64,000 nt of DNA. It comes from JAJPKR01 sp050746125 (GTDB lineage: Bacteria; Acidobacteriota; Terriglobia; Terriglobales; SCQP01). Position numbers and translations under genes: made by a program. The notes beneath the pieces are model-generated. The model saw nothing but the letters and a program-made list of their open reading frames with translations, was not told the origin of the DNA and did no database searches. Each line of letters opens with the position of its first letter. Position 1 is the first letter of the stretch. Positions 34,113 to 43,230 of this stretch are shown here, piece after piece. The stretch lies in NCBI GenBank assembly GCA_050746125.1, contig JBOGKX010000012.1:1-64000 (forward strand). Reading direction: 5' to 3'.

Positions 34113-37100
34113 GAGCCGATGTTACCAGAGGCGGCGCTGACCAAGGCAATGCCCTCTTCGTGTAGGGCGCGAAGGAAGACACGCACCAGCAACGGGTCGA
34201 ATTGGCGTCCGGAGGATCGCTCGAGCTCCAATCCGGCTTCGGCAAAGGTGAGCGCCGGGCGATGGCCGGTGGAGGAGGTCATGGCGTCAAAAGCCTCGGC
34301 CAAGGCCAAAATGCGGCCCCCGAGCGGAATCTGGTCGCCGCGCAAGCCCCGCGGATAGCCGCTGCCGTCGAACCATTCGTGATGGCTGGCGATGAGGGTG
34401 CCGACTTCCTCGCCGCCTCGCAGACCAGCGACCATCTCCGCGCCGGTGAGCGGATGGCTGCGAAGCATGGCCCATTCGGCTGGGGTGAGATGCTGCTTGC
34501 GCAACAGTTCGCCGCCCATCGAGCTCTTGCCGATGTCATGCAAGCGGCCGGCGATGCGCAGGCGATCTTGCTCCTCCTCGTTCAACTTGAGGGACTGGGC
34601 CAGCAAGACGGAGTAACGGGAGACGCGTAGGCTGTGCTCGGAGCCCAACGAGTCTTTGCTGTCAATGGCCACCGTCAACGCGAAGAGGGCGGGCAGGGCG
34701 GCGGCAAAATTGGTCTGATCGGGATCGGTGGCGGTGGGCAGCGGCGCAGCCGGCGGCGGCATCATCGCCCCGCGGTCGCCGGCGGATATGACGCGGTCGC
34801 CGCCAGCGGCCTTGGAAGCGTACATGGCGACATCGGCGGCGCGCAGGACTTCTTCGGGAGTGGACCCGTGCTCGGGAAAAGACGCCAACCCGAAGCTGGC
34901 ACGCAGCTGGCGCTCGCTGAGGGTGGCGTCGGTGGCGATCCAGACGCGCATGCGCTCGCACAAGGTGTGCGCCTTCTCGGCGTTGGCCTCCGGCATCAGG
35001 ATCGTGAACTCGTCGCCGCCGTAGCGGGCCACGATGTTGCTGCCGCGCCCGCGCTGCTCGAGGATCCGGGCCAGCCGGGCGAGGGTGAGATCGCCTTCCA
35101 AGTGGCCGAGAGTATCGTTGATGCTTTTGAAGTTGTCGAGGTCCACCAGCACCACCGAAAAGGGCAGGCCGGAGCGGCTGGAGCGCTTCCATTCCGATTG
35201 CAGCGATTCCATGAAAAAGCGGCGCGTCTTCAGCCCGGTCAGGCTGTCGGTGATGGCTTGCTGCTGCATTTGTTGGAAGGTGAGCGAATTGTTGAGCGCC
35301 ACCGCCAACTGATCGGCCAAGGTGCGCAGGATCGGCAGCTGCTCCTGTGAAAAGGCTTGCGCCTCGTCGCACTCCAGATTGAGAATGCCCAGCGTCTGGC
35401 CGCCATAGGTGATGGGAATCGCCAGCGCGGAACCGGAGTCGCCGTGCACGGGAATGGCCTGCGGATTTTGCCGCAGGTCGTTGACCAGCATCAACTGCCC
35501 GGTGCGAGCGGCGGCGCCGACGATGCCCACGCCCAGCGGGAGGCGCCGCAGGGTACTGCCGCCCGCCGTGTTTTTGCGCCCCGCCTCGGCCTTGAACTCC
35601 AGCTCCTTGCTCTGATAGTTGAGCACGCCGACGCCGATGCGGTCGAAGGGGAAGTGCTTCTGGATCTCTTGCGCCATCGCGGCCAGCATGGCGTCGGGAT
35701 TGAGGGTGCTGATCGCCAGCTTGGCAATGTGGTTCAGGAATTCCAGCTGCTTGGCGTTGCGCTGCTCCTCCGCGAACAGGCGCGCGTTTTCGATGGCCAC
35801 GGCCGCCTGGCCGGCGACGATCTCGAGGATGCGGAGATGGTCGTGGTCGTAAGCGCCGTTGCGTTCGTAGTTTTGCACCGCCATCACGCCCACCGAGCGG
35901 CCGTGAATGATGATGGGCACGCCCAGCCAGCTCTGGGCGTTGCGGCCGCTGCGCTCCAAACCGGTTTGGCGCGAGAACTCGGCCACGTCGCCATCCACCA
36001 GCAGCGGCTCGCCGCTGGCCAGCACATGCTCGGTGAGGGCGTTGCGGCGGGGCCGCGCTCGCTTGGGCAGAATGGCGCCGTCCTCGACTTCGAGCTCGAA
36101 GCGGATCTCGTCGCTGATTTCGTGCTGGAAGGCGACGTAGAAATTGCGCACGTCGATGAGCTTCTGCAATTCGGCGTGAATGAGGCGCAGCAAATTATCC
36201 AGGCTGAGCGAGGAACTGAGCGCGGTGCCGATATGGGTGAGGATCTCAAATTCCTCGCTGCGCCGCAGCGAGGCCTTGATCAGCGACAGGTTTTCGAGTG
36301 CTACGGCGGTTTGCGTGCTTAGCGCCAACAGGAAGCGCAACTCTCCGGGCAGGAAGCGGCGTTGGCCCATTTGGCCGAGCAGCAAAAGGCCGAAGGTCCG
36401 CTTGCGCGATTGCAGCGCTAGGCAGGTAAAGCCGCCATCGCCTTCGATCGACAAGTGCTGGCGCAGCTGATTGAAAAACGGCTCCGTCTCGAGGCCGGCG
36501 ATGGGCGCAGTGGGGTGGCGCCAGCGGCCCACGACCAAACCGCCATAGCGGGGCAGCAATTGCACCAGGCGGGGGCCCGCGGTCTGGGCAAAAAACTGCC
36601 GGAAGTCGGAGGAAAATCCGCGGCTTAGCTCGATGGCGTCCGGCAAAAGCGGCGGCCCGGCCCATAGCGCCACATGGCGCACTTGCACGATATTGCGCAA
36701 CCGGTCCAGGAGGCTGTTGAGAACCTGCGGCAAGCCGCCGCTTTGCACGTGGCTGCCGCCGCTGAGGTTGAGCATGGAGAGACCGAGCAGGTGCTCTTCC
36801 ATCGCGCGGCGCTCTTCCTCGAAAATCACCGCGCCCATCGTTACCGCCAACAGCATCGGGGCGGGCACGGCGGCCAGAGCGGCGGCGGTATGGCCCACGG
36901 GAAAGCGGTAGAGCAGCCATTCGCTCACGCCCCATAACAGCAGTGCCAAAGACGCAAAGCGCCGCGCCCAGCAACCCACCGGGCTCTGCAGTAGATAAAA
37001 TGCCGCCACCGCGAACAGAAGCACGGCGATGGCCGGCGCCGCGAGCGCTGGATACGGAAAGGGGCGGAACCAGGCAACGTAGGCCCAGCCGACGCCCACG

Positions 37101-37384
37101 GTGGCAAGCCAAAGATAGTTGCGCCCCTGCACGGCAATTTGGCGCAGCTCGCGGGCGCTGAGCAGGAGCATCGCGGCGGCGGCGGTGAGCACCGCTGCCG
37201 CAACCCAGGCCAGGCCGGCGCGCGGCCAAAGCTGGCCGGCAGCCCTGAGGGCGGCATGCAACGTCAGCAGGGCCCAGAACCAGGTCCAGGCACGAACGTA
37301 ACGCTCCGGGCGAACCCAGGTCAGGTAGCTGAACAGCAGCAGGACCAGGGCCGAAGCCACCACCGGAAGCGAGACGATCCACAT
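34109..37384 (-). CDS. Membrane GAF-GGDEF-HD-GYP bifunctional c-di-GMP protein
   Basis: A 1091-aa protein likely to both make and break cyclic di-GMP. About six or seven N-terminal membrane helices (1-195) form a 7TM-like sensor. Three GAF-like modules follow (about 215-370, 380-545, 560-715). The cyclase domain has an intact GGDEF at 789-793. The feedback I-site position reads RGSN instead of RxxD. The HD-GYP domain has HDIGK (949-953) and HHEWFDGSGYP (1001-1011), both complete. GGDEF fused to HD-GYP is less usual than fusion to EAL. It is the first gene of the operon with the zinc ribbon and trmFO. Confidence 0.92.
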   Translation of the reverse strand: MWIVSLPVVASALVLLLFSYLTWVRPERYVRAWTWFWALLTLHAALRAAGQLWPRAGLAWVAAAVLTAAAAMLLLSARELRQIAVQGRNYLWLATVGVGWAYVAWFRPFPYPALAAPAIAVLLFAVAAFYLLQSPVGCWARRFASLALLLWGVSEWLLYRFPVGHTAAALAAVPAPMLLAVTMGAVIFEEERRAMEEHLLGLSMLNLSGGSHVQSGGLPQVLNSLLDRLRNIVQVRHVALWAGPPLLPDAIELSRGFSSDFRQFFAQTAGPRLVQLLPRYGGLVVGRWRHPTAPIAGLETEPFFNQLRQHLSIEGDGGFTCLALQSRKRTFGLLLLGQMGQRRFLPGELRFLLALSTQTAVALENLSLIKASLRRSEEFEILTHIGTALSSSLSLDNLLRLIHAELQKLIDVRNFYVAFQHEISDEIRFELEVEDGAILPKRARPRRNALTEHVLASGEPLLVDGDVAEFSRQTGLERSGRNAQSWLGVPIIIHGRSVGVMAVQNYERNGAYDHDHLRILEIVAGQAAVAIENARLFAEEQRNAKQLEFLNHIAKLAISTLNPDAMLAAMAQEIQKHFPFDRIGVGVLNYQSKELEFKAEAGRKNTAGGSTLRRLPLGVGIVGAAARTGQLMLVNDLRQNPQAIPVHGDSGSALAIPITYGGQTLGILNLECDEAQAFSQEQLPILRTLADQLAVALNNSLTFQQMQQQAITDSLTGLKTRRFFMESLQSEWKRSSRSGLPFSVVLVDLDNFKSINDTLGHLEGDLTLARLARILEQRGRGSNIVARYGGDEFTILMPEANAEKAHTLCERMRVWIATDATLSERQLRASFGLASFPEHGSTPEEVLRAADVAMYASKAAGGDRVISAGDRGAMMPPPAAPLPTATDPDQTNFAAALPALFALTVAIDSKDSLGSEHSLRVSRYSVLLAQSLKLNEEEQDRLRIAGRLHDIGKSSMGGELLRKQHLTPAEWAMLRSHPLTGAEMVAGLRGGEEVGTLIASHHEWFDGSGYPRGLRGDQIPLGGRILALAEAFDAMTSSTGHRPALTFAEAGLELERSSGRQFDPLLVRVFLRALHEEGIALVSAASGNIGS

Positions 37385-37713
37385 GGCTATGCGGGCGGCC
37401 CCGGGGATAGCCGCACCACTCCAAAGTTATCGCGCCGAGAGCGCGCCAGCTGACTACCAACTATAGGCGATGCAAGAGTTTGCGGTAAAGGCAGTCGAAG
37501 TACAGGGAACCTGTCCGTCACCTGTCCACTCGCGTCGAAGCATGGAGGAAGTCCAGAAAATGCCTAGCGATACCGGGACACGCAGCAGCGGAGGGAATTG
37601 CTCGGGGGGCAACTTATGGCGAAGAGCCGCCTTCTCACCCAGTACGGGAAATTTACATTACCGAAGGGCCGGTGCGTTCCGCCCGGACTCTTCCACTTCA
37701 GAGGGGTTCAAAT
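37385..37713. other. Divergent intergenic region, c-di-GMP gene / BON protein
   Basis: These 329 bases hold no convincing gene. On the minus strand TATAGT (about 37464-37459) could serve the GAF/GGDEF/HD-GYP gene. On the plus strand TACATT (37654-37659), followed by GAGGGG near 37701, serves the BON gene. A direct repeat CCTGTCC occurs twice around 37510-37525, and TTGC/GCAA flank a G-run near 37598-37613. Their meaning is unknown. Confidence 0.35.
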
Positions 37714-39681
37714 ATGAAGTTCTTTTCTCGAACGTGGTACTTGCCGCTAGCCTTGAGCGTGGCGGCCGGCCTGTGCTGGGGACAGCAGCCCACGCAGTAT
37801 CCCGGCGAGCAGCAATCGCCTGGGCAGCAGCAGCAACCGGCGCAGGCACAACCGCCCGCGCAACAGCCTGGCGCCAGCAGCGATACCCAAACTCAGACTC
37901 AGGTACAGAGCGCGATCGACGCCAACTCCGCATTGAAAGCGGCGGGCGTGACCGCCACGGTGACCAATGGACAGGTCACGCTCATGGGCGTAGTCGGCGA
38001 CAACTCGCTGAAAGATGAAGCCGAAAGCGCCGCGAAATCAGTCGCGGGTGTGACTAGCATCCAAAATCTAATCACCGTCAGTCCCAGCGCGGGGCAACAG
38101 ACAACGCAGCCAAGTCAAGCGCAGCAGCCGGGCCAGCAGCAACCCGCGCAGCCCGGCCAGGAACAGCAGCCCGGCCAGCAACCGGCGCAACCTGGGCAGC
38201 AGCCGACACAGCCGGGCCAGCAGCCGCCTTCGTCTCAGCCGGGGCAGCAGGCACAGCCGCCCGCGGCACAGCCGGGGCAACAGCCCACGCAACCAGGCCA
38301 GGAACAGCAACCAGAGCAGCAGCCGACGCAGCCGGGGCAACAACCCGCGCAGCCCGGCCAGGAACAGCAGCCCGGCCAGCAACCGGCGCAGCCTGGGCAG
38401 CAGCCGACACAGCCGGGCCAGATGCCGCCTTCGTCTCAGCCGGGGCAGCAGGCACAGCCGCCCGCGGCACAGCCGGGGCAACAGCCCACGCAACCCGGCC
38501 AGGAGCAGCAGCCGGGCCAGCAGCCAACCCAGCCGGGTCAAACGCCGCCTTCAGCGCAACCGGGACAGCCGGCTCAGCCGCCGGCGCAGCCTGAGGCGGG
38601 GACCGGCATACAAGGGCAAGTCAATTCGGCTTTGATGAACGACCCGGAGCTCGGCAAATATGCACTGACGGCTTCGGTGGATCCCAAGGGCGCCGTCACG
38701 CTCTCCGGCACCGTGCCGAACAAGAGTGATAAGAAGCACGCCAAGCAAGTGGTCGAAGACGTCGGCGGCGTCACTAAGGTTCACAACAAAATCAAGGTCA
38801 ATTCCAGCGCTACGCCGATGCAAGGCCAGCCGCCGCAAGGGCAAACGCCGCCGGCGGAACAGCCACCCTATTCAGGGCAGCAGCCCACGACGCAGCAGCC
38901 TCCGACGCAGCCCAGCCAGCCACCGGCGACGGAGCCACAACAGCCGCCGACTTCCGAGCCTCCTAATGGCGAGCCGCCCCTGCTAGGGCCGCATTCGCCG
39001 CTAGGCCAAAACGGCTCGGCCGGAGCGCCGGGAACGGCGGCACCGGTGCAACAGAGTCAGTCGAGCCAGACCAATCCGGCCACCGGGCAGCAGTCGGTGG
39101 ATACGTCGCAACAATTGCAACAGCAACTGACGCAGGCGCTCGCGAACGATCCGGAGCTTTCGAAATACGGCGTGAAGGGCGTCGTCACCGGCAATGGCAA
39201 GGTCACGCTCGAAGGCGTGGTGCCCAGCAAGTCGGATAAGAAGCACGCCGAAGTGCTCGCCAAGGGAATCAACGGCGTGCGCGCCGTGGATGACAAATTG
39301 ACCGTGGATGCCAACGCCAAGCCAGTCAGCACCGAACAACAACCCTCGGAGCAACCGCCGGCGCAACAGCCTCCGCAAACGCCAGGCGGCGGCGTGCTCT
39401 GGAGCCAGCAATCGAGCGCGCAAGCGGCGGCCAATCCGGCAATGCCGCAGGACGAAGAGACGCAGCTGCAAAACTCGCTCAAGAACGATCCGGCGTTGAG
39501 CGGCGTGAACGCCGCAGTGAGCGGCAACACCGTCACACTGACCGGCACGGTGGGCAGCAGGGCGGACAAGAAGCGCGCCGAGGACATGATCAAGAAAGCA
39601 GCTCCGAAAGGCGCCAAAATCCACGATCGGATCAAGGTGCAGAAGACGAGCCAGGGCGCGCAGCAACCCCCGGCCTTGTAA
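37714..39681 (+). CDS. Exported protein with four BON domains and Pro/Gln repeat linkers
   Basis: A 655-aa secreted protein. The signal peptide covers about 1-23 (AAGLCWGQQ). Four BON domains lie at about 64-123, 303-370, 470-530 and 585-645, each with the GxVTLxGxV core and a D/E-rich helix. Between them are long linkers of QQPTQPGQ-type repeats, the largest (about 125-300) built from a 67-residue tandem duplication. BON domains bind phospholipid or envelope surfaces in OsmY-like proteins, so this is probably a periplasmic spacer or adhesin-like envelope protein. GAGGGG precedes the ATG. Its 3' end overlaps opposing rsmB by 50 bases. Confidence 0.85.
   Translation: MKFFSRTWYLPLALSVAAGLCWGQQPTQYPGEQQSPGQQQQPAQAQPPAQQPGASSDTQTQTQVQSAIDANSALKAAGVTATVTNGQVTLMGVVGDNSLKDEAESAAKSVAGVTSIQNLITVSPSAGQQTTQPSQAQQPGQQQPAQPGQEQQPGQQPAQPGQQPTQPGQQPPSSQPGQQAQPPAAQPGQQPTQPGQEQQPEQQPTQPGQQPAQPGQEQQPGQQPAQPGQQPTQPGQMPPSSQPGQQAQPPAAQPGQQPTQPGQEQQPGQQPTQPGQTPPSAQPGQPAQPPAQPEAGTGIQGQVNSALMNDPELGKYALTASVDPKGAVTLSGTVPNKSDKKHAKQVVEDVGGVTKVHNKIKVNSSATPMQGQPPQGQTPPAEQPPYSGQQPTTQQPPTQPSQPPATEPQQPPTSEPPNGEPPLLGPHSPLGQNGSAGAPGTAAPVQQSQSSQTNPATGQQSVDTSQQLQQQLTQALANDPELSKYGVKGVVTGNGKVTLEGVVPSKSDKKHAEVLAKGINGVRAVDDKLTVDANAKPVSTEQQPSEQPPAQQPPQTPGGGVLWSQQSSAQAAANPAMPQDEETQLQNSLKNDPALSGVNAAVSGNTVTLTGTVGSRADKKRAEDMIKKAAPKGAKIHDRIKVQKTSQGAQQPPAL
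38141..38542 (+). repeat. Tandem 201-bp direct repeat within the BON gene
   Basis: Copy 1 (38141-38341) is followed directly by copy 2 (38342-38542). The offset of 201 bases is kept along the whole unit with only a few substitutions. The unit is in frame (67 codons) and itself consists of CAGCCG/GGCCAG-type short repeats. A shorter degenerate third copy continues to about 38590. Confidence 0.9.
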
Positions 39682-41029
39682 GGATGGCGGCGAAGAACCC
39701 CTCGGTGGCGAAAGATCCGGGCAGAATCTCGAGAAACGGCCCGGAAGATGACAGGCGAGCGGCGGTGCCGGCTACAAGCTGGCCCGCCGCTTCAATTTTT
39801 TCGAGCACGGCGGCGACAGGAAGAAGTTGCAGGCCAGGTTGCGCGGCGAGGACGGCGCGGACGATTTGCTCGCCTTCCTCCGGTTCGATGGAACAGACGC
39901 TATAAACCAGCCGGCCGCCAGGGGCCAGCACCGCTAGCGCCTGCTCGAGAATGCGGCGCTGGCGCAAGGCAAAGCGCGCAAGATCATCGGGCTGCAACCG
40001 CCAGCGAATCTCCGGATTGCGCTGCAGCGTGCCCGTGCCCGAACACGGCGGATCGACCAAAATGCGATCCCAGCCGCCGCCTGGGAAGGGCAGCGGGCGC
40101 TCGGCGTCAGCGACGACGACGCTAGCCGCCGCGGGCAGGCGCGCGCGCAGGCCGGCGGCGCGGCGCGGCGAGCGGTCAACCGCGACCAGGCGGGAGGACG
40201 CGGCCAGCGCGGCCAGAATGGCGGCCTTGCCGCCGGGCGCGGCGCAGAGATCGAGCACGCGGGCGGCGTCTTCCGGCGTGAGCAGGTATGGGATCATCTG
40301 CGATGCCTCGTCTTGTATGGCGACGGCGCCGGTCGGCAGGGGCGAGGCATGGAAGATGTCACCGGCGGTCACGCGGCGGGCGGCGCGGAGCAGGCGACCG
40401 GGCTCGAGGACGATGCCGGCGGCGGCCAAGTCCTCCCAAAGCTGGCTTCCCAGCGTGCCCGGCGCCGACGGGCGCAGCGCCGGTATGGGCGTCTCGTTAT
40501 CGTGGATGGCGATTGCTTCCGCGGCAGCTTCTCCCCAGCGGCGCTGCCAGCGGTCGAGCAGCCAGCCGGGGTGGGAGAGCCGGATGTCGCGACGGCGAAT
40601 GGGATCGGGTTCGCGCGCCAGCAAGGCCTCGAGCGTTTGCGGCGCGGCGGCAGCGGCGCGCCGCAACACGGCATTGACGAAGCCGGCGGCGCGGCCGCCG
40701 GCGGCCTTGGCGAGCTCGACGCTTTCGTGCACGGCGGCCACCGCCGGCACGCGATCAAGATAGCGCAATTGATAAATGCCCAGGCGCAGGGCGGTGCGCG
40801 CCACCGGCGCCAATCCTTTGATAGGGCGCCGCGCGGCGACTTCGGCCAAAAAATCGAGTTCGCTGCGGTGGCGAAGCACGCCCAGGCCGAGTTCGAGCGC
40901 CAGGGCGCGGTCGCGCGCGGCGCAGCGGCGCGCCGCCGCGCCCTGCATCCAGGCGCCGACGTGTGCGCCCCGCTCCTCGACGGCGAGCAGCAGCGCGGCG
41001 GCGACTTGGCGGGCAGGCGCGGCGGGCAT
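39632..41029 (-). CDS. rsmB: 16S rRNA (cytosine-967) methyltransferase
   Basis: A 465-aa NOL1/NOP2/Sun-family enzyme with an N-terminal NusB-like RNA-binding domain (about 1-145) and a SAM domain. The SAM motif is LDLCAAPGGKA. The two catalytic cysteines lie in VDPPCSGTGTL and YSVCSIEPEE. The NusB-like fusion identifies it as RsmB rather than RsmF. Its C-terminus overlaps the end of the BON gene on the other strand by 50 bases. Transcription starts next to, and divergent from, thyX. Confidence 0.93.
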   Translation of the reverse strand: MPAAPARQVAAALLLAVEERGAHVGAWMQGAAARRCAARDRALALELGLGVLRHRSELDFLAEVAARRPIKGLAPVARTALRLGIYQLRYLDRVPAVAAVHESVELAKAAGGRAAGFVNAVLRRAAAAAPQTLEALLAREPDPIRRRDIRLSHPGWLLDRWQRRWGEAAAEAIAIHDNETPIPALRPSAPGTLGSQLWEDLAAAGIVLEPGRLLRAARRVTAGDIFHASPLPTGAVAIQDEASQMIPYLLTPEDAARVLDLCAAPGGKAAILAALAASSRLVAVDRSPRRAAGLRARLPAAASVVVADAERPLPFPGGGWDRILVDPPCSGTGTLQRNPEIRWRLQPDDLARFALRQRRILEQALAVLAPGGRLVYSVCSIEPEEGEQIVRAVLAAQPGLQLLPVAAVLEKIEAAGQLVAGTAARLSSSGPFLEILPGSFATEGFFAAILTRPGVAARPGSSSAP

Positions 41030-41048
41030 GATGGCTCGAAAAATTGCC

Positions 41049-41054
41049 TATCCT
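41049..41054 (+). promoter_or_regulatory. -10 box of the thyX-like gene
   Basis: TATCCT ends 12 bases before the ATG at 41067, the same spacing as at gyrA. No Shine-Dalgarno is present, which supports this ATG over the long upstream open frame that overlaps rsmB. Confidence 0.5.
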
Positions 41055-41066
41055 ACTCTAAGCACA

Positions 41067-42605
41067 ATGCCCCCTCACGATCCCGACGTGTACGCGGTAT
41101 TCGGCGCCGAGCCCGAAGTGGCCGCCTACGCCATGGCTAAATACAGTCGCTCGGCGCTCTCCCTGCGCGAAAGCTTGCGCGAGATTAGCGAGCAAAAGGC
41201 GGAAAAGTTCCTCGACACGTTTTATTTTCAATACGGCCACCGCTCCATCGCCGACCTGGCGCACGTCAGCTTGGCGGTCGAGCGGCTCTCGATTCTGGCG
41301 GCCATCGAGGTCGCCGACGAGAGCAAATGGGACGGGCAGGAGCGCTCGACGCGCTACCAGGAGTTCGGCGCCGGGGTAGAGGCGGGGCTGGCCTGGCGGC
41401 GGCCGCCGGAGCTGCCCGCGCAGTCCGGCTACGATGCCGCGATGCGGGAATTGTTCGCGGCGTATGAAGTTGTCTCGGCGCGCGTGCATGCCTATTACCG
41501 CTCCGTCGTGCCGCGCCCGGAGACGATGAAGCCGGAGACCTACGATCGCACGCTGCGGGCGCGGGCTTTCGATGCCGGCCGGTATCTGCTGCCGCTGGGC
41601 ACGACCACCAGCTTGGGCCAGATCGTCAGCGCGCGGGTGCTGGAACAACAGATCGCGCGCCTGTTGTCGTCGCCTTATGCGGAATCGCGGGCGGTGGGCG
41701 AGACCTTGCGCGCGGCGGCGAGCACGCCGGCCCACGACCCGCGCCGCGACGACCTCGAGCGCTTGGCGGAGTTCGTGCGAAGCCAGACAGCGCAGCCGGG
41801 CGCGGCCGAGGCTCTGGCGGCGGTGGAGCGGCTGGCGCGGCCGGTTCGGGTCGCGCCGACGCTGGTGAAATACGCCGAAGCCAGCGCCTATCGCATCGAA
41901 ACGCGCCGTGAGCTGGCGGAGGCGGCGCGCGAGGTGCTGGCAACGGCGATGCCGGAAAGCCAACCCGGCGTGACGCTGCTCGAGCCCGAGCCGCTTGACG
42001 TCGAGGTAGCGGCGACCCTGCTTTATGGCGCCAGCCATCATTCTTATCGTCAGACGGCGGCGGCGGTGGCCGCCTTGCCGGCGGCGCGGCGGGCGGAAAT
42101 CATTTCGATCGGCTGGCGGCATCGCGGCCCGCATGACGAACTGTTGCGTGAGTATCAGGCCGGGCAGGCGCTGCGTTTCGACATTCTGATGGATGTCGGC
42201 GGCTATCGCGATCTGCACCGCCATCGGCGCTGCGTGCAAGTGGCGCAAGAGTTTACCTGGATGCACGGATACGCTGCGCCGCCGGTGCTGGCCGAGTGCG
42301 GAGTGGAGCCGGTCTATGGCGCCGCCCTGGAGCAGGTCAGGCAGCAGGCGGAGGCGATCGAGGGCCAGTCGCGCGAGGCGGCGGTTTACTTGATGCCGCT
42401 GGCCTTCCGTCGCCGCTGCCTGTTCAAGATGGACTTGGCGGAGGCCAACTATATCGCCGAGCAGCGCACCGCCCCGGCCGGCCACGGCTCTTACCGGGAG
42501 GCGGCGTGGGCGATGTATGAGGCAGTGCGGCAACGGCATCCGAGCCTGGCACGGGCCTGGCGGGTGACGCCGCTCGAGCCGGCGCCCGACCTGTTGCGGC
42601 GATAG
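41067..42605 (+). CDS. thyX: Double-length FAD-dependent thymidylate synthase-like protein
   Basis: A 512-aa protein, about twice the length of ordinary ThyX (220-250 aa). The first half has YGHRSIADLAHVS (about 56-68) and QERSTRYQEF (91-100), which matches the tail of the ThyX RHRxxSxNExSxRY signature. The second half repeats the pattern (YGASHHSYRQT, then RDLHRHRRCVQ at 381-391, then QEFTW). It is probably two fused ThyX domains with active-site elements split or degenerate. It would make dTMP with FAD and methylenetetrahydrofolate, but activity is inferred only. No thyA is in the window. Confidence 0.8.
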   Translation: MPPHDPDVYAVFGAEPEVAAYAMAKYSRSALSLRESLREISEQKAEKFLDTFYFQYGHRSIADLAHVSLAVERLSILAAIEVADESKWDGQERSTRYQEFGAGVEAGLAWRRPPELPAQSGYDAAMRELFAAYEVVSARVHAYYRSVVPRPETMKPETYDRTLRARAFDAGRYLLPLGTTTSLGQIVSARVLEQQIARLLSSPYAESRAVGETLRAAASTPAHDPRRDDLERLAEFVRSQTAQPGAAEALAAVERLARPVRVAPTLVKYAEASAYRIETRRELAEAAREVLATAMPESQPGVTLLEPEPLDVEVAATLLYGASHHSYRQTAAAVAALPAARRAEIISIGWRHRGPHDELLREYQAGQALRFDILMDVGGYRDLHRHRRCVQVAQEFTWMHGYAAPPVLAECGVEPVYGAALEQVRQQAEAIEGQSREAAVYLMPLAFRRRCLFKMDLAEANYIAEQRTAPAGHGSYREAAWAMYEAVRQRHPSLARAWRVTPLEPAPDLLRR

Positions 42606-42633
42606 GCTTGCGGGCTGCGGCGCGCGGGCGGTC

Positions 42634-42642
42634 TGCTATCAT
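42634..42642 (+). promoter_or_regulatory. Extended -10 promoter of pyrR (leaderless type)
   Basis: TGC-TATCAT is an extended -10 element. It ends ten bases before the pyrR ATG, so there is no leader RNA in which a PyrR-responsive attenuator could form. Confidence 0.55.
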
Positions 42643-42652
42643 GGGCATCGCT

Positions 42653-43228
42653 ATGGCCGAACGTGCGAGAAGCGGACGCGTGCTGCTGGAAGAGAAGGCG
42701 CAGCTGATGTCGGCCAGCGAGATCGAGCGCACGCTGGTACGCTTGGCGCACGAGATCGTGGAGAAGAACAACGGCGCCGAGCGGCTCGCCTTGATCGGAA
42801 TCCGCCGCCGGGGCGTCCCGCTGGCGCAGCGGCTGGCGGCGCTGATCGCGCGCATCGAATCTCGTCCGGTGCCGGTCGGCGTCCTCGATATCGCCCTCTA
42901 CCGCGACGATCTTACGACGGTCGGTCAAAAGCCGGTGGTCAAGCCCACCCAGATCGATTTCGACATCAGCGGCTTGAACGTCGTGCTGGTGGACGACGTG
43001 CTCTACACCGGGCGCACGACACGGGCGGCGCTCGACGCCCTCTTCGACCACGGCCGGCCGCGGCGGGTGCAACTGTGCGCGCTGATCGACCGCGGCCATC
43101 GCGAACTGCCGATCGAGGCCAGCTTCGTCGGCAAGTACGTGCAGACTACGGAGCGAGAGATCATCGAAGTCAAGCTGACGGAAGTGGACGACAGCGAGCG
43201 GGTGCTGCTCGTCCAGCCGGTCGGGTAA
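42653..43228 (+). CDS. pyrR: PyrR bifunctional pyr regulator / uracil phosphoribosyltransferase
   Basis: A 191-aa phosphoribosyltransferase-fold protein. The PRPP loop VVLVDDVLYTGRTTRAA (about 108-124) and the PyrR-typical LIGIRRRGVPLAQRL, LDIALYRDDL and LIDRGHRELP segments distinguish it from Upp. In Bacillus it binds pyr leader RNA and UMP to attenuate transcription. Here no leader is predicted upstream, so that mode is doubtful. The ATG at 42653 is set by the extended -10. pyrB begins two bases after the stop. Confidence 0.93.
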   Translation: MAERARSGRVLLEEKAQLMSASEIERTLVRLAHEIVEKNNGAERLALIGIRRRGVPLAQRLAALIARIESRPVPVGVLDIALYRDDLTTVGQKPVVKPTQIDFDISGLNVVLVDDVLYTGRTTRAALDALFDHGRPRRVQLCALIDRGHRELPIEASFVGKYVQTTEREIIEVKLTEVDDSERVLLVQPVG

Positions 43229-43230
43229 GC

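Noticed and set aside
38100..38600. CRISPR-like array
   Set aside because: The repeats are in-frame coding repeats of a Pro/Gln linker with no unique spacers or cas genes.
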